Origin: Mesorhizobium sp. SCN 65-20
GTDB lineage: Bacteria > Pseudomonadota > Alphaproteobacteria > Rhizobiales > Rhizobiaceae
Length of the DNA stretch: 64,000 nucleotides
NCBI GenBank assembly: GCA_001724355.1
Contig: MEEF01000008.1
Coordinates: 1 to 64,000, forward strand
Reading direction: 5' to 3'
The notes under the pieces were generated by a model, which was given only the letters and a program-made list of their open reading frames with translations, did not search any database and had not been told where the DNA came from. The position numbers were made by a program, and so were the translations under genes. The stretch's first letter is position 1; every line of letters starts with the position of its first letter. Below are positions 15,134 to 24,590 of this stretch, in pieces.

Positions 15134-17839
15134 ATGCTCGAGAGCCTTCTGGGCGTCATTGCCGTCGTCGCGCTGATCATCATCGCCTCGAAACAGCAGT
15201 CGCGGCTGAACCTGCTCGAGCGCGAACTGCGCGCTCTGCGCAGCCTCGTGCTTTCGGGCGCGGCGCCGATGCCTGCAAAGGCGGAGACGCCGCTGCCTGC
15301 TGGCGAATCCTTGCCGGAGGCGGCACTCGAAACGGCTCCACAGGAGGCCGAGCCGGCCATCGAAGAGGCCTTGCCAGCGGCGGCGCTGGAAGCTGCCGAG
15401 ACGGCCGAGGCGCAGGGTCCGGCCACGCCGGAAGTGGCGCAGCCGGCCGCAGAGCCGCAGGCTGAAGCGGCAAGACGGCCCGACATCGAAACGGCGCTCG
15501 GCACGCGCTGGGCCGTGTGGGTCGGCGGGCTGGCTTTGGCCTTCGGCGCTGTGTTCCTGATCCGCTATTCGATCGAATCCGGCCTCTTCGGCCCTGCCGC
15601 GAGGCTGACGCTCGCCGCACTCCTCGGCCTCGTCCTGGTCGGCGGCGGCGAATTCATCCGCCGCACCGGCTATCGCGTGCCGGTCGAGAGCGGCGCCAGC
15701 GCCTATATCCCGGCGATCCTGACGGCGGCGGGCGCATTCACCCTGTTCGGCACGATCTACGCCGCGCACGGGCTCTACGGTTTCATCGGCGCCGGCCCTG
15801 CCTTCGTGCTCTTGGGCATCGTCGGCGTCGCGACCATCGCGGCCGCACTTGCACACGGCCAGGCGCTCGCCGGGCTCGGCCTGCTCGGCGCCATGGTGAC
15901 GCCTGCGCTGATCTCCTCGACGGCCCCCAATTTCTGGGTCCTGTTTGGCTACCTGGCCGTCGTGCTGGTGTCGACCGCCGCGGTTGCGCGCATCCGCCGC
16001 TGGACGTTGCTGATGGGGGCAGGTTTCGTCGGCACGGGCCTGTGGACGCTGCTCTATCTCGCCGACGCGCCGGCGGCAGACCTTTCGATCGTGCTGTTCA
16101 TCAGTGCCGTCACGCTGGCCGCGCTGGCGTTCCTGTGGCTCGGGCGCAGGGACGACGGGGCCGAACTCGACTGGCCATCGATCGTGCCGGCCTTTTTCGT
16201 CGCGGTCACCGCGTTGGTGCTGTTCATCCATCCGACCTACGCCGCGCTCGGCGGGCCGCTGGTCGGAATGGTCCTTTTGCTCGCACTTCTTGGCGTAGCG
16301 GCCTATCGCCCGGCAGCGCTCGCGTTGCTGTTCGCGGCGGGTGTGGCCATCGTTCTCGTCTATCTCCGCAACGCGTTGGGCGGGACCCTCGAGATCGACC
16401 TGCCGCTCGGCGGCCTGACGGTCGAGGGCCTGCCGATCGAGATCGCCGGGGTCAGGCTCACCCGCATTGGCTGGGGCCTCGGGCTCGTCTTCGCAGGTGT
16501 CGGCTTCTGGATCGCCCGACGGCTCGTGGTTTCGGCGCCGTGGCGCGCTGCCTCATGGGCCGGATGGGGCGTCACGGTGCCGCTGGCGGTGCTGTTCTCG
16601 CTCTGGTTCGCCTACGGCAACCCGGACCGCGACCTGCTTCGTGCGCTCATCGCGATTGCTGCGTTTGCGGCTTTCGTGGCGGGAGGCGAATGGCTTGCCA
16701 GGGGCGAGGAGCCTCCGTTGCAAGGCGGGCCGGCCGTATCCTTTGCCTTAGGTGGCGCGGGCGTGGCCTTGCTCCTGGCCCTGCACATGGGTTTCGGTTC
16801 GGGCCTGACGACAGTGTTGCTGGGGCTGGCGGCGGCCCTGCCGGCGCTGGCGACGCGGTGGCGCAGCTATCCGGTGCTGGGCTGGCTGAGCGTTGCGGCA
16901 GCACTCGCGGTCCTGGCGCGCGTGGCCTTCGATCCGACCATCGTCGGGCCGGACAGGCTCGGCACGACGCCCGTGTTCAACTGGTTGCTGGCCGGGTACG
17001 GCATCCCGGCACTCGCCTTCGGTTACGCCGCCTGGCAGTTGGCGCGGACCACAAACGGCCGGCCGCGGCTCGCCATGGAAGCCGTGGCTGCGCTGTTTTC
17101 GTTGCTCACTGTGGCGATGCTGGTCCGCCATGCGATGAATGGCGGCGTCATCGATGCGGGCGCCCCGACGCTGGCCGAACAGGCGATCTACACGCTGATC
17201 GCGATTGGCGGCGGCGGCATACTGACGGCGCTCGACATGCGTTCGCCGAGCCCGGTGCTGCGCTACGGCTCGCTGGCGATCGGCGTGCTGTCGGTGCTCT
17301 TCGTGGCCGCCCAGCATTTCATCGTGCTCAACCCTCTCGTCACCGACGAGGCCACGGGCGGGATACCGTTCTTCAACCTGCTCTTCCTCGCCTACCTGCT
17401 GCCGGCGCTCGCCGCGGCGGCGCTGGCCTATTACGCGCGCGACAAGCGGCCACGTTGGTATTCGGCCATGCTGGCGCTGGTCGCGGCACTGCTCGCCTTT
17501 GCCTATGCCACGCTTTCGGTGCGCCGGCTGTTCCAGGGCGAGCATCTCGGCCTTTGGGCCGGGCTCGGGCAACTGGAGACCTATTCCTATTCGGCGCTGT
17601 GGCTTGCCATGGGGGTGGGGCTGCTGGTCGCCGGGGTGAGATTCGGATCGCAGGTGCTGCGCATAGCCTCGGCAGCGCTGATCTCGATCGCGGTCGCCAA
17701 GGTCTTCCTGTTCGACATGTCCGAGCTGGAGGGCGTGCTCAGGGCCTTGTCGTTCATCGGCCTGGGGGCGGTGCTCATCGGCATCGGCCTGTTCTACCAG
17801 CGCTTGCTGACGCGCACCGCGCAAGAAAACGGCAGGTAA
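15134..17839 (+). CDS. DUF2339 giant membrane protein
   Basis: A 901-residue inner-membrane protein. After one short N-terminal helix comes an Ala/Glu/Pro-rich linker (about residues 45-120). The remaining 780 residues are almost continuously hydrophobic, with more than twenty predicted helices. The motif ALGTRWAVWVGGLALAFGAVFLIRYSIE at its start is the usual entry of DUF2339. The family occurs widely in Gram-negatives and has no firm function I can name. GAGGGGGAACA gives a good ribosome site at 33 bases after the thioesterase gene, so it is probably in the recO transcript. Confidence 0.88.
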   Translation: MLESLLGVIAVVALIIIASKQQSRLNLLERELRALRSLVLSGAAPMPAKAETPLPAGESLPEAALETAPQEAEPAIEEALPAAALEAAETAEAQGPATPEVAQPAAEPQAEAARRPDIETALGTRWAVWVGGLALAFGAVFLIRYSIESGLFGPAARLTLAALLGLVLVGGGEFIRRTGYRVPVESGASAYIPAILTAAGAFTLFGTIYAAHGLYGFIGAGPAFVLLGIVGVATIAAALAHGQALAGLGLLGAMVTPALISSTAPNFWVLFGYLAVVLVSTAAVARIRRWTLLMGAGFVGTGLWTLLYLADAPAADLSIVLFISAVTLAALAFLWLGRRDDGAELDWPSIVPAFFVAVTALVLFIHPTYAALGGPLVGMVLLLALLGVAAYRPAALALLFAAGVAIVLVYLRNALGGTLEIDLPLGGLTVEGLPIEIAGVRLTRIGWGLGLVFAGVGFWIARRLVVSAPWRAASWAGWGVTVPLAVLFSLWFAYGNPDRDLLRALIAIAAFAAFVAGGEWLARGEEPPLQGGPAVSFALGGAGVALLLALHMGFGSGLTTVLLGLAAALPALATRWRSYPVLGWLSVAAALAVLARVAFDPTIVGPDRLGTTPVFNWLLAGYGIPALAFGYAAWQLARTTNGRPRLAMEAVAALFSLLTVAMLVRHAMNGGVIDAGAPTLAEQAIYTLIAIGGGGILTALDMRSPSPVLRYGSLAIGVLSVLFVAAQHFIVLNPLVTDEATGGIPFFNLLFLAYLLPALAAAALAYYARDKRPRWYSAMLALVAALLAFAYATLSVRRLFQGEHLGLWAGLGQLETYSYSALWLAMGVGLLVAGVRFGSQVLRIASAALISIAVAKVFLFDMSELEGVLRALSFIGLGAVLIGIGLFYQRLLTRTAQENGR

Positions 17840-18061
17840 CGATCGGTTAAGCTTACTTGAAGATTGCCGGCTTATATTGCCTTTTATCTGTTTGGCGCAA
17901 TGTTTCGGCAATGGATCGAAGACAATTTCCCGGTCGCGCCAAAGATCGGCGCACGGGACTTGGCTTGCGATTTCATCCCCGTTACCGCTGTGCCGATGCC
18001 CGTCAACGGGCTGCGGAGCCTTTGGCTTCGCGGCCCCAGAAAATGTCGGAGCATACCAATC

Positions 18062-18697
18062 ATGACCAAGCGAAACCTGTTTCTCGTTCTCTTCGCTGGC
18101 CTAGCGCCCTTCAGCATGCCTGCAGCCATGGCTGCGGACGTCGCGTCCAACTACTACGCGCCGCAGGAATCCTCGGCCGGCTACGACTGGTCGGGCACCT
18201 ATGCCGGCGCCCATGGCGGCATCACCAAGGACGGCTTTCCCAACCCGTTCTCGGACAAGACCGGCTGGCAGATCGGCGCCCAGACCGGCATCAACTTCCA
18301 GTCGGGCATGTTCGTCTATGGCGGCGAGCTCGAGGGCAGCTATTCTAACGGTGCCACCTACAATATCGGCAATGGCGCCAAGCTCGAGCGTAACTGGGAT
18401 GCGGCGGCCAAGGTCCGCGCCGGCGTGGCGCTCGACCGCACGCTGGTCTACGGCACGGCCGGCTACGGCGTCACCAAGTTCGATCCCAAGCGCAACGTGA
18501 CGTCCGGCGACAATTGGGAAGGCGGCCTCCTCCTCGGCGCCGGCGTCGAGCAGGCGCTCGGCGAGAAGCTCTCGGCCAAGGCCGAGTACAACCATGTCGA
18601 CTACGGCAAGGTCACGTCGACGGTGGCGGGTGTCGGACGCAGTTCCAAGGAACTCTCCAGTCAGACCCTCAAGCTGGGCGTGAACTACAGGTTCTGA
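18062..18697 (+). CDS. Outer-membrane beta-barrel protein (Omp25-like porin family)
   Basis: A secreted barrel of 211 residues. The start MTKRNLFLVLFAGLAPF opens a clear signal peptide ending PAAMA, and the mature protein begins ADVASNYYAPQ. YDWSGTYAGAHGG is the family entry motif and LKLGVNYRF the terminal strand with C-terminal Phe. An open frame extends upstream to 17864 but would bury the signal peptide, so it is not used. It is a paralogue of the gene at 2529-3272, and a strong terminator follows at once. Confidence 0.9.
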   Translation: MTKRNLFLVLFAGLAPFSMPAAMAADVASNYYAPQESSAGYDWSGTYAGAHGGITKDGFPNPFSDKTGWQIGAQTGINFQSGMFVYGGELEGSYSNGATYNIGNGAKLERNWDAAAKVRAGVALDRTLVYGTAGYGVTKFDPKRNVTSGDNWEGGLLLGAGVEQALGEKLSAKAEYNHVDYGKVTSTVAGVGRSSKELSSQTLKLGVNYRF

Positions 18698-18714
18698 GCA
18701 GCAACCTTGCGACT

Positions 18715-18740
18715 GAAGGCAGGCCCTTGGGCCTGCCTTC
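18715..18740. terminator. Strong hairpin terminator
   Basis: GAAGGCAGGCCC (18715-18726) and GGGCCTGCCTTC (18729-18740) form a perfect stem with a minimal loop. It lies 18 bases after the porin stop and is followed by AATTCT. It lies between convergent genes and can serve both. Confidence 0.8.
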
Positions 18741-18744
18741 AATT

Positions 18745-19986
18745 CTACTCGGCCGCCACAAGTGCTGCGGGCCGCACAACCGGGCGCTCCTTGATCGGCC
18801 AATGCACCGCGGCTGCGAACAGGCCGAGCACCACGCCGAGCCACCAGACCGGGTCGTAGGTGCCGAAGTGGTCGTAGAGGTATCCGCCCAGCCAGACGCC
18901 GAGGAACGAGCCGATCTGGTGCGAGAAGAAGACGATGCCCCCGAGCATGCCGAGGTGGCGCGTGCCGAACATGACGGCGACCAGCCCGTTGGTCGGCGGC
19001 ACGGTGGAAAGCCACAACAAGCCCATGATGGTGGCGAAGACGATCACGCTGGTCGGCGTCTGCGGCAACAGCAGGAAGGCCGTCACCAGGGCTGAACGGG
19101 CCAGGTAGATCCAGGCGAGGAAGATCGGCTTGGAGTAGCGCTGGCCGATGATGCCCGACAGCAGCGAACCGATGATGTTGAAGAAGCCGATGAGCGCCAG
19201 CGCGATCACCGCATAGCGGGCGTCGATGCCGATGTCGCGGATATAGGCAGGAAAATGCGCGGTGATAAACGCCACCTGGAAGCCGCAGACGAAGAAGCCG
19301 GAGACCAGCAGCAGGTAGCTCTTGTGGGCGAAGGCTTCGGACAGCGCCTGGCCGAGCGTCTGGTCGATCTCGGTCGCCGAAACCTTGCCGGATTTTGCGT
19401 TGCCGACAAGGGGAATTGCGAGCACCGGAATGACGAGCATCGCGATCGCCATGAAGACCAGCGTGTCCGACCAGCCATAGGCGTCGATGAGGCCCTGGCT
19501 GATCGGGGCGAAGATGAACATGCCGGCCGAGCCGGCGGCGGTGCCGATGCCGAAGACGAGGCTGCGGTTCTGCGGCTTGGTGTTGCGGGCGAAAGCCGCG
19601 AGCACGATGCTGAACGAGCCGGCAGCGACGCCCAGGCCGACCAGCACGCCGCCGCTGATGTAGAGCATCGTGGCGCTGTCGGCGCTGGCCATCAGGTAGA
19701 GGCCGAGCGCGTAGAGCACTGCGCCGAGCGACAGCACGCGCCAGCTGCCGAAGCGGTCTGCGAGCGCGCCGAAGATCGGCTGTCCCAGCCCCCAGAACAG
19801 GTTCTGGATCGCCATGGCGAGGCCGAAGGTGGTGCGGTCCCAGCCCTTGTCCGCGAGCATCGGAAGCTGGAAGAAGCCCATCGCCGAACGCGGGCCGAAG
19901 GTCAGGGCGGCGATCAGGCAGCCGCAGATGATGATGAGCCAGGGCACGCTCGAGCCTGACCTGGTGTTGATCGCCGCTGTCGCCAT
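18745..19986 (-). CDS. MFS transporter, oxalate/formate-antiporter-like
   Basis: A 413-residue protein with twelve hydrophobic segments. The family motif between helices 2 and 3 is seen in FGALADRFGSWRVL. The overall pattern (PWLIIICGCLIAALTFGPRSAMGFFQLPM at the start, loops with NTKPQNRS) fits the MFS group often annotated as oxalate/formate antiporters or monocarboxylate carriers. The substrate is not determined. It is divergent from the sigma-factor gene with 235 bases between. Confidence 0.87.
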   Translation of the reverse strand: MATAAINTRSGSSVPWLIIICGCLIAALTFGPRSAMGFFQLPMLADKGWDRTTFGLAMAIQNLFWGLGQPIFGALADRFGSWRVLSLGAVLYALGLYLMASADSATMLYISGGVLVGLGVAAGSFSIVLAAFARNTKPQNRSLVFGIGTAAGSAGMFIFAPISQGLIDAYGWSDTLVFMAIAMLVIPVLAIPLVGNAKSGKVSATEIDQTLGQALSEAFAHKSYLLLVSGFFVCGFQVAFITAHFPAYIRDIGIDARYAVIALALIGFFNIIGSLLSGIIGQRYSKPIFLAWIYLARSALVTAFLLLPQTPTSVIVFATIMGLLWLSTVPPTNGLVAVMFGTRHLGMLGGIVFFSHQIGSFLGVWLGGYLYDHFGTYDPVWWLGVVLGLFAAAVHWPIKERPVVRPAALVAAE

Positions 19987-20221
19987 CGTCGCTTCTCCCG
20001 TGAGGGGAACGTTTCTACCGGAACCGGCCCGATCCGCAAAATCAATTGGTTTAGGTCAATGCTTCAAGAAAGCTGATGCTTCGGGAATAGACGGGCGCGG
20101 ACAAGCGTTAGTTGCGTGCTTGGGTGACCGGGGACGCGGGCCACCTTGGTCTCTGCCGCTTGCACGGCGCGCGCAACGCGCGTTCAATCGGTGTGTTCAA
20201 AAGGGCTTGCGAACCGCGGTC

Positions 20222-20740
20222 ATGGACGAAAAGAAGGCAGCGATTCTTGCGGAAATCCCCCGTCTGCGTCGATACGCGCGTGCACTCCTGCGCGACCGCG
20301 ATGCGGCCGACGACCTGGTTCAGGACAGTCTGGAGCGGGCGCTCGTCCGCATGGACAACTGGCGTACCGGAGAAAGCCCCAGGAGGTGGCTGTTTACGAT
20401 CATGCACCATCTGTTCATAGACCAGGTGCGCAAGGTGGCCCGGCGCGGCGAAGCCGCGTTGCTGCCGCTCGATACCAGCGAGGCGCTGTCGACGCCGGCC
20501 ATGCAGGCGGAGAGCATGGCATCGCGCGAGATCATCGATGCGCTGCAGGCGATCAGCCCCGATCGGCGCGCCGCTCTCGTGCTGGTGGCGATCGAAGGGT
20601 TCTCCTACGCGGAGGCCGCGACCATGCTCGGCGTGCCGGCCGGCACGCTGATGTCGCGCATCGCGCGGGGGCGCGAGGAACTGCGCGCGTTGCTGGACGA
20701 CCAGACCCGGCGCCGGACGATAAGGATCGTCGAGAAATGA
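20222..20740 (+). CDS. ECF-type RNA polymerase sigma factor
   Basis: A 172-residue extracytoplasmic-function sigma factor. Region 2 is visible in RDRDAADDLVQDSLERAL and RRWLFTIMHHLFIDQVRK. Region 4 is visible in FSYAEAATMLGVPAGTLMSRIARGREEL. The start MDEKKAAILAEIP is preferred over a much longer open frame because only this part is sigma-like. Its stop overlaps the next start as ATGA, coupling it to a membrane anti-sigma protein. I could not identify an autoregulatory promoter sequence. Confidence 0.92.
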   Translation: MDEKKAAILAEIPRLRRYARALLRDRDAADDLVQDSLERALVRMDNWRTGESPRRWLFTIMHHLFIDQVRKVARRGEAALLPLDTSEALSTPAMQAESMASREIIDALQAISPDRRAALVLVAIEGFSYAEAATMLGVPAGTLMSRIARGREELRALLDDQTRRRTIRIVEK

Positions 20741-21534
20741 GCGCGCGCACCTTCACCGAACGCGACATCCACCTGGCGCTCGACGGGGAGCTGCCCGAAG
20801 ACGAACGCGCCGCCTTCCAGGCCTGGCTCGACGCCAACCCGGACATGAAGGCCAAGAGCCTGCGCTATTCCGCGGACCAGTTCGCGCTCCGCAACGCCTT
20901 TGCCGGCGTGCTCGACGAAGAGGTGCCTTCGCGGCTGACCGCCGTCGTCAACGGCGAGGCGCCTCCCAGGCGCAAGCCGATCTTGCAGTGGTGGCGGATG
21001 GCGGCTGCCGCGGCACTTCTTGCCACGGTAGGTCTGGGGGGCTTCCTGCTCGGCACGGGCAATCTCGGCTTTGCCGCCCACGACGACGACCGCGTCGCGG
21101 AGGACGCCCTGGCGGCCCACGTCACCTACATCGCGGATGCCGCGCATCCGGTCGAAGTGAGCGGCGAGAACCCGGACTATCTGATGGGCTGGCTCTCCAA
21201 GCGGACCGGGCTGAAACTGGTCGCGCCGGACCTTGCGGCCAGCGGCTTCAAGCTCGTGGGCGGGCGTGTCCTGCCCGCCAAGCACGGAACGGCTGCCCTG
21301 ATGCTCTATGAGGATGCCCAGGGGGAACGCATCTCGGTCTATGTCACGGCCGAGGGCGGTGCCCGCTCGCGAGGGACCTATGGTCCGGAGGATGGCGGCG
21401 CCCGCGCCGTCTACTGGCTCGACCAGGGCTATGCCTGCGCCATCGTGGGGGACCTTCCCCAGGAGCGGCTGAGCGCGGTTGCACGGGACGCCTACAAGCA
21501 GTTGCTGGCAGGCGCCGGCATCGTCAGATCCTAG
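20737..21534 (+). CDS. Membrane-anchored anti-sigma factor
   Basis: A 265-residue protein with a cytoplasmic N-terminus (about 1-85), one transmembrane helix (about 88-107, MAAAAALLATVGLGGFLLG) and a periplasmic C-terminus of about 155 residues. The N-terminus TERDIHLALDGELPEDERAAFQAWL is the short helical motif typical of anti-sigma domains that clamp ECF factors. Coupling to the sigma gene by ATGA supports the pairing. The periplasmic part has no recognised sensor domain. It lacks the His-x3-Cys-x2-Cys zinc motif of the ZAS class. Confidence 0.82.
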   Translation: MSARTFTERDIHLALDGELPEDERAAFQAWLDANPDMKAKSLRYSADQFALRNAFAGVLDEEVPSRLTAVVNGEAPPRRKPILQWWRMAAAAALLATVGLGGFLLGTGNLGFAAHDDDRVAEDALAAHVTYIADAAHPVEVSGENPDYLMGWLSKRTGLKLVAPDLAASGFKLVGGRVLPAKHGTAALMLYEDAQGERISVYVTAEGGARSRGTYGPEDGGARAVYWLDQGYACAIVGDLPQERLSAVARDAYKQLLAGAGIVRS

Positions 21535-21718
21535 GCGGCCTCGGTGGAATCGAGCCTTCCTTTCCTATGAGATTCATATGCCGCGGGGCCTTGCCGCGTG
21601 TCACAATAAGGCCCGAATCGAAGCGTGACTGCGCAGGCGATGCGGGCCGGTGACTGCTTCGCAGGGACGTTTCCTTCAGGGGCAATATTCCCGCCCAAGC
21701 GAGGTTCTCAGGGTCCGC

Positions 21719-22825
21719 ATGGCAGCCGACATTCGTACGGCCCGCGCTGAAGATGTCGATGCGCTCGTCGCCATCGAGAACGCCGTGTTTGAAGGCGACA
21801 GGATCTCGCGCCGGTCCTTCCGCCAGCTCATCGAACGCGAGACCGCCGAGACGCTTGTCGCTGAAAGCGACGGCCGGCTTGCGGGCTATGCCATGGTGCT
21901 GTTCCGCAAGGGCAGCGGCGTGGCGCGCCTCTATTCCTTCGCGATCGGACCCGAGTTCGGTGGTCGCGGCGTAGGCCGCGGGCTGCTCGATGCAGCCGAA
22001 CGCGTGGCCTATGAGCACGGCCGCATGATGCTGCGGCTCGAAGTGCGCGAGGACAATGCCCGCGCAATCACGCTCTACGAGAAGAACGGCTACCGCGGGA
22101 TAGGTATGGAGGCCGACTACTACGAGGACGGCGCCACCGCCCTGCGCTACGAGAAAACGCTGCGCGGCGACCTGCCGATCACGACCAGCGTGCCGTTCTA
22201 CGCCCAGACCTGCGATTTCACCTGCGGCCCTTGCTGCCTGATGATGGCGATGGCCAATTTCGACCAGGCCTTCGTCCCCGATCCGGTGACGGAGATCAGG
22301 CTGTGGCGCGAGGCGACGACCATCTTCATGATGTCCGGGCCGGGCGGCTGCGAACCCTTCGGGCTGGCGGTAGCAGCGCATGAAGCCGGCCTCGGCACCG
22401 AGATTCTCGTGTCGGCCGAAGGCGCTCTGTTCCTGCAGTCGGTGCGCAGCGCCGAGAAGCGCCGGGTCATGGAGCTGGCGCAGGCCGATTTCCGCTCGCG
22501 GGCCGACAAATACGCAATCCCCGTGACCTATCGCCCGTTCGGGATCGACGACATCAGGGCGAGACTGGGCGAGGGGAAGCTGGCGCTGGTGCTGATCTCC
22601 GGCTTCATCATGTTCGGCAAGAAGGTGCCGCACTGGGTGCTCGCCATCGGCGACGACGGCGGCCACATTTTGATCCATGACCCCTGGATAGAGGACGAAC
22701 AGCGCGAAACCGCGGCCGACGCGGCCAACATCCCCGTTCCCTATGACATCTTCATGCGCATGGCCCAGTTCGGCGCCGACGGCCTGCGCGCAGCCATCAT
22801 CCTCGGAAAGTCCGCCACCACATGA
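21719..22825 (+). CDS. GNAT acetyltransferase fused to a C39-like cysteine peptidase
   Basis: A 368-residue two-domain protein. Residues 1-150 are a GNAT domain with the acetyl-CoA loop GGRGVGRGLLDAA (R83, G84, G86, G88) and the late EKNGYRGIGMEADYY motif. Residues 155-365 are a C39/papain-like domain. Its catalytic set can be read: oxyanion Q163, C169 six residues later in FTCGPCC, H305 in VPHWVLAIG and D321 in LIHDPWI. The gene is coupled by ATGA to the RimK-like ligase that follows, so the pair probably acts on the same peptide or amide product. The start at 21719 opens the GNAT fold directly; a GTG at 21650 is less likely. Function is inferred only. Confidence 0.88.
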   Translation: MAADIRTARAEDVDALVAIENAVFEGDRISRRSFRQLIERETAETLVAESDGRLAGYAMVLFRKGSGVARLYSFAIGPEFGGRGVGRGLLDAAERVAYEHGRMMLRLEVREDNARAITLYEKNGYRGIGMEADYYEDGATALRYEKTLRGDLPITTSVPFYAQTCDFTCGPCCLMMAMANFDQAFVPDPVTEIRLWREATTIFMMSGPGGCEPFGLAVAAHEAGLGTEILVSAEGALFLQSVRSAEKRRVMELAQADFRSRADKYAIPVTYRPFGIDDIRARLGEGKLALVLISGFIMFGKKVPHWVLAIGDDGGHILIHDPWIEDEQRETAADAANIPVPYDIFMRMAQFGADGLRAAIILGKSATT

Positions 22826-24282
22826 CCTGGGTCATCCTTACCGGCCGGCAGAGCGATCTCGACCAGACCGCCACGCCGCACAAGATCATCACCAATCGCG
22901 ACTATCTCGCCCATCCGTCGCTGTTTCGCGGGCAGCGGCCGAAGGTCATCAACCTGTCCAACCGCTACGACTACCAGAGCCGAGGCTATTACGCCTCGCT
23001 GCTGGCGGGGTCTCGCGGCCACAAGGTGATCCCCTCGGTCGAGACAATGATCGACCTGTCCGAGCGCAAGCTCTACGAGAACGCGCTGCCCGAGCTCGAA
23101 CTCGCGCTCAACAAGTGCCGCAAGGACCTCGGCGGCAGCTTTCCCGCGAAGGTATCGATCTTCTTCGGCATCGGCCCCTCCAAGGCCTGGGACCGTTTCG
23201 CCAAGCTGTTGTTCGACTGGTTCCGGGCGCCCGCCCTGGAGGTCACCATCAAGGACGGCGAGTGGGCTTCGATTCACAGAATAGGCTTTGCGGCACTCGG
23301 CCGGCTCGAGGATGCCGACAAGAAGCGCTTCGTCGCTGCCCTCGAAACCTACACCAGTCGCGAGTGGCGCGACACCAAGGCGCGCACGCCCTCGCGCTTT
23401 ACCTTCGCGACGCTGATCGATCCGCACGAGCAACTGCCGCCCTCGGCGATCTCGTCCCTGCGCCACTGGGCCCGCATCGCCGAGAAGATGGGCGTCGAGG
23501 TCGAGCCGATCACGAAAAAGGACCTCGCCAAGCTCGCCAACTACGATGCGCTGTTCATCCGCGAGACCACGTCGATCTCCAACCACACCTACCGTTTCGC
23601 GCGACGCGCCCAGCAGGAGGGCATGCCCGTCATCGACGATCCACTGTCGATGATCCGCTGCACCAACAAGGTCTATCTGAACGAGCTGATGACCTACAAC
23701 AACGTGCCGGTGCCACCGACGGTGATGATCGCGAGCCCCGCTGACCTGCAGGTGGCGGCCGACACGCTGGGCTTTCCGCTGGTGCTCAAGATCCCGGACA
23801 GCTCGTTCTCCCGCGGCGTGAAGAAGGCGCACAGCTTCGAGGAGCTGAAGGCGCTGGCGTCGGCATGGATGGAGGATTCCGACCTCCTGATCGCCCAGAA
23901 ATACATGCCGACGCAATATGACTGGCGCATCGGCGTGCTCGGCGGCCAGCCGCTGTTCGCCATCCACTACCTGATGGCCAAGAAGCACTGGCAGATCGTC
24001 AATCACGAGGGCAAGGGCAAGCCGGTCGAGGGAGGTATCAAGACCTTCACCCTGAAGCACGCCCCGGCCCATGTCGTCGAGACCGCCGTGAAGGCCGCTC
24101 GCTGCATCGGCGATGGGCTCTATGGCGTCGACCTCAAGGAGACCAAGGACGGGGTCTTCGTCATCGAGGTCAACGACAACCCGAATCTCGACCACGGGGT
24201 CGAGGATTCCGGCGAGAAGGACGAGGTCTGGGTGCGCCTGACACAATGGTTCCTCGATCGCCTCGAGCGGAACGGAAAGTAG
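22822..24282 (+). CDS. RimK-like ATP-grasp ligase with N-terminal RLAN domain
   Basis: A 486-residue protein. The N-terminal 200 residues carry the RLAN (RimK-like ATP-grasp N-terminal) domain, with NLSNRYDYQSRGYYASLLAGSR and SIFFGIGPSKAW. Residues about 270-480 form an ATP-grasp fold like RimK. Likely nucleotide and metal residues are K323 in LVLKIPDSSFSRG, R369 in YDWRIGVLGG, D437 in YGVDLKE, and E449/N451 in VIEVNDNPNLDHG. Such enzymes join an amino group to a carboxylate via an acyl phosphate. The coupled GNAT-peptidase and the DUF3303 gene suggest a three-gene pathway for a peptide tag or small metabolite; substrate unknown. Confidence 0.9.
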   Translation: MTWVILTGRQSDLDQTATPHKIITNRDYLAHPSLFRGQRPKVINLSNRYDYQSRGYYASLLAGSRGHKVIPSVETMIDLSERKLYENALPELELALNKCRKDLGGSFPAKVSIFFGIGPSKAWDRFAKLLFDWFRAPALEVTIKDGEWASIHRIGFAALGRLEDADKKRFVAALETYTSREWRDTKARTPSRFTFATLIDPHEQLPPSAISSLRHWARIAEKMGVEVEPITKKDLAKLANYDALFIRETTSISNHTYRFARRAQQEGMPVIDDPLSMIRCTNKVYLNELMTYNNVPVPPTVMIASPADLQVAADTLGFPLVLKIPDSSFSRGVKKAHSFEELKALASAWMEDSDLLIAQKYMPTQYDWRIGVLGGQPLFAIHYLMAKKHWQIVNHEGKGKPVEGGIKTFTLKHAPAHVVETAVKAARCIGDGLYGVDLKETKDGVFVIEVNDNPNLDHGVEDSGEKDEVWVRLTQWFLDRLERNGK

Positions 24283-24317
24283 GTTCGTGCAGGCGTCTTT
24301 TTGGGGGAGGGAGGTTC

Positions 24318-24590
24318 ATGCAGTTCTTCGTGATCGAGGATTTTCGCGGGCGCGATCCCAAGGCGATCTATCGCCGCTTCCGCGACAAGGGGAGGCTGGC
24401 GCCGGAAGGCTTCGTCGTCCACTACAGCTGGATCGCAGCCGACATGAGCCGCTGCTTCATGCTGGTAGAGGCCGACGACGTGACGCTGCTGCAGCGCTGG
24501 GTGGTGGAATGGGCCGATCTCGTCGGCTTCGAGATCGTGCCGGTGGCGACGAGCAAGGACACGGCGGCGGGTTTGGCACCGCATCTCTGA
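24318..24590 (+). CDS. DUF3303 small protein
   Basis: A 90-residue soluble protein with the DUF3303 pattern: MQFFVIEDFRGRDPKAIYRRFRDKGR, then HYSWIAADMSRCFMLVEADD. It looks like a dimeric alpha+beta-barrel fold. GGGAGGGAGGTTC gives a very strong ribosome site 35 bases after the ligase gene, so it is probably the third gene of that operon. The family is linked with stress and small-ligand roles by annotation only; I know of no activity. Confidence 0.8.
   Translation: MQFFVIEDFRGRDPKAIYRRFRDKGRLAPEGFVVHYSWIAADMSRCFMLVEADDVTLLQRWVVEWADLVGFEIVPVATSKDTAAGLAPHL

Noticed and set aside
15517-17850. A 777-codon frame inside the DUF2339 gene
   Set aside because: Extremely Arg-rich and in the +1 frame of a hydrophobic membrane protein; a classic shadow.
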